A DNA stretch of 6,975 nucleotides from Parachlamydiaceae bacterium (GTDB lineage: Bacteria; Chlamydiota; Chlamydiia; Chlamydiales; Parachlamydiaceae): contig JACDDG010000126.1 of the NCBI GenBank assembly GCA_013817115.1, positions 1-6,975 of the forward strand, written 5' to 3'. Each line of letters begins with the position of its first letter. The stretch's first letter is position 1. The notes under the pieces were generated by a model. The model saw only the letters and a program-made list of their open reading frames with translations. It was not told where the DNA came from and did no database searches. Below are positions 6,877-6,975 of this stretch, one piece after another. The translations under genes and the position numbers were made by a program.

Positions 6877-6975
6877 TTATGATTTTTTGGCTTTCCGATA
6901 AAAATAACATTTGATTTTTCGGTTAGCCGAGCGAAACTTTCGCATTAACTTAATTATACTACAACAGTTTGTTTC
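6877..6975 (-). CDS. Possible C-terminal fragment of an unrecognised ORF entering from the right edge
   Basis: One minus-strand frame is open from the edge for 32 codons, ending ...MRKFRSANRKIKCYFYRKAKKS and a TAA at 6879-6877. The peptide is very basic. If the IS call at 6734 is right, this could be the end of its transposase, but I do not recognise any transposase motif. In AT-rich DNA an open frame of this length is not rare, and the stretch overlaps hairpin-forming sequence, so chance is the default reading. Confidence 0.12.
   Translation of the reverse strand, partial: ETNCCSIIKLMRKFRSANRKIKCYFYRKAKKS
6887..6943. repeat. Adjacent imperfect hairpins upstream of rlmF
   Basis: An imperfect inverted repeat pairs GGCT (6889-6892), CCGA (6895-6898) and AAAA (from 6900) with TTTT (to 6918), TCGG (6919-6922) and AGCC (6925-6928), with a 2x2 internal mismatch and a one-base bulge. 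Directly after it GCGAA (6931-6935) pairs with TTCGC (6939-6943). On the minus strand a TATAAT box (6958-6953) lies just upstream; its -35 would fall at or past the edge. Transcripts from there would carry these hairpins in a leader of more than 200 bases before rlmF. No proper T run follows in either direction, so I do not call a terminator. Confidence 0.3.

Overview
The window looks like an AT-rich chromosomal segment of a Gram-negative bacterium, most likely a gammaproteobacterium. The best phylogenetic signal is the rRNA methyltransferase gene rlmF, whose product closely follows the E. coli protein along its whole length. The AT-rich composition, a secreted plant-polymer hydrolase and an exported linear-amide hydrolase would fit a Legionellales-type (amoeba-associated) lineage, but that placement is inference from gene content only.

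Layout. Positions 1-1702 (minus strand) hold most of a secreted GH5 endoglucanase; its 3' end lies beyond the left edge. A 183-base AT-rich divergent intergenic region separates it from a plus-strand exported linear amide C-N hydrolase (choloylglycine-hydrolase/penicillin-acylase type Ntn hydrolase, 1886-2984). That gene is split by a single extra base in a T5 run at 2425-2429 and is otherwise well preserved. A strong intrinsic terminator (2993-3025) lies between it and the convergent katE (3038-5116, minus), a large-subunit clade-2 haem catalase with the C-terminal DJ-1/PfpI-like domain. katE has its own candidate promoter. Further right, on the same strand, are yaiI (5329-5784) and rlmF (5829-6713), separated by 44 bases and probably co-transcribed in the order rlmF, yaiI. 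The last 262 bases carry an insertion-sequence-like terminal motif (6734-6750), hairpins and no convincing complete gene.

The genes do not form one pathway. The left half encodes two exported hydrolases facing away from each other. The right half is housekeeping and stress functions: peroxide detoxification, a conserved PIN-like protein of unknown role and 23S rRNA modification. I see no CRISPR, toxin-antitoxin or phage system, and no clear case for an undescribed multi-gene system. The points most worth a second look are the one-base frameshift at a TTT-TGA site in the hydrolase, the T9 tract in the cellulase signal-peptide codons, the accessory C-terminal domains of the cellulase, the small structured element upstream of katE, and the possible mobile-element boundary at the right edge.
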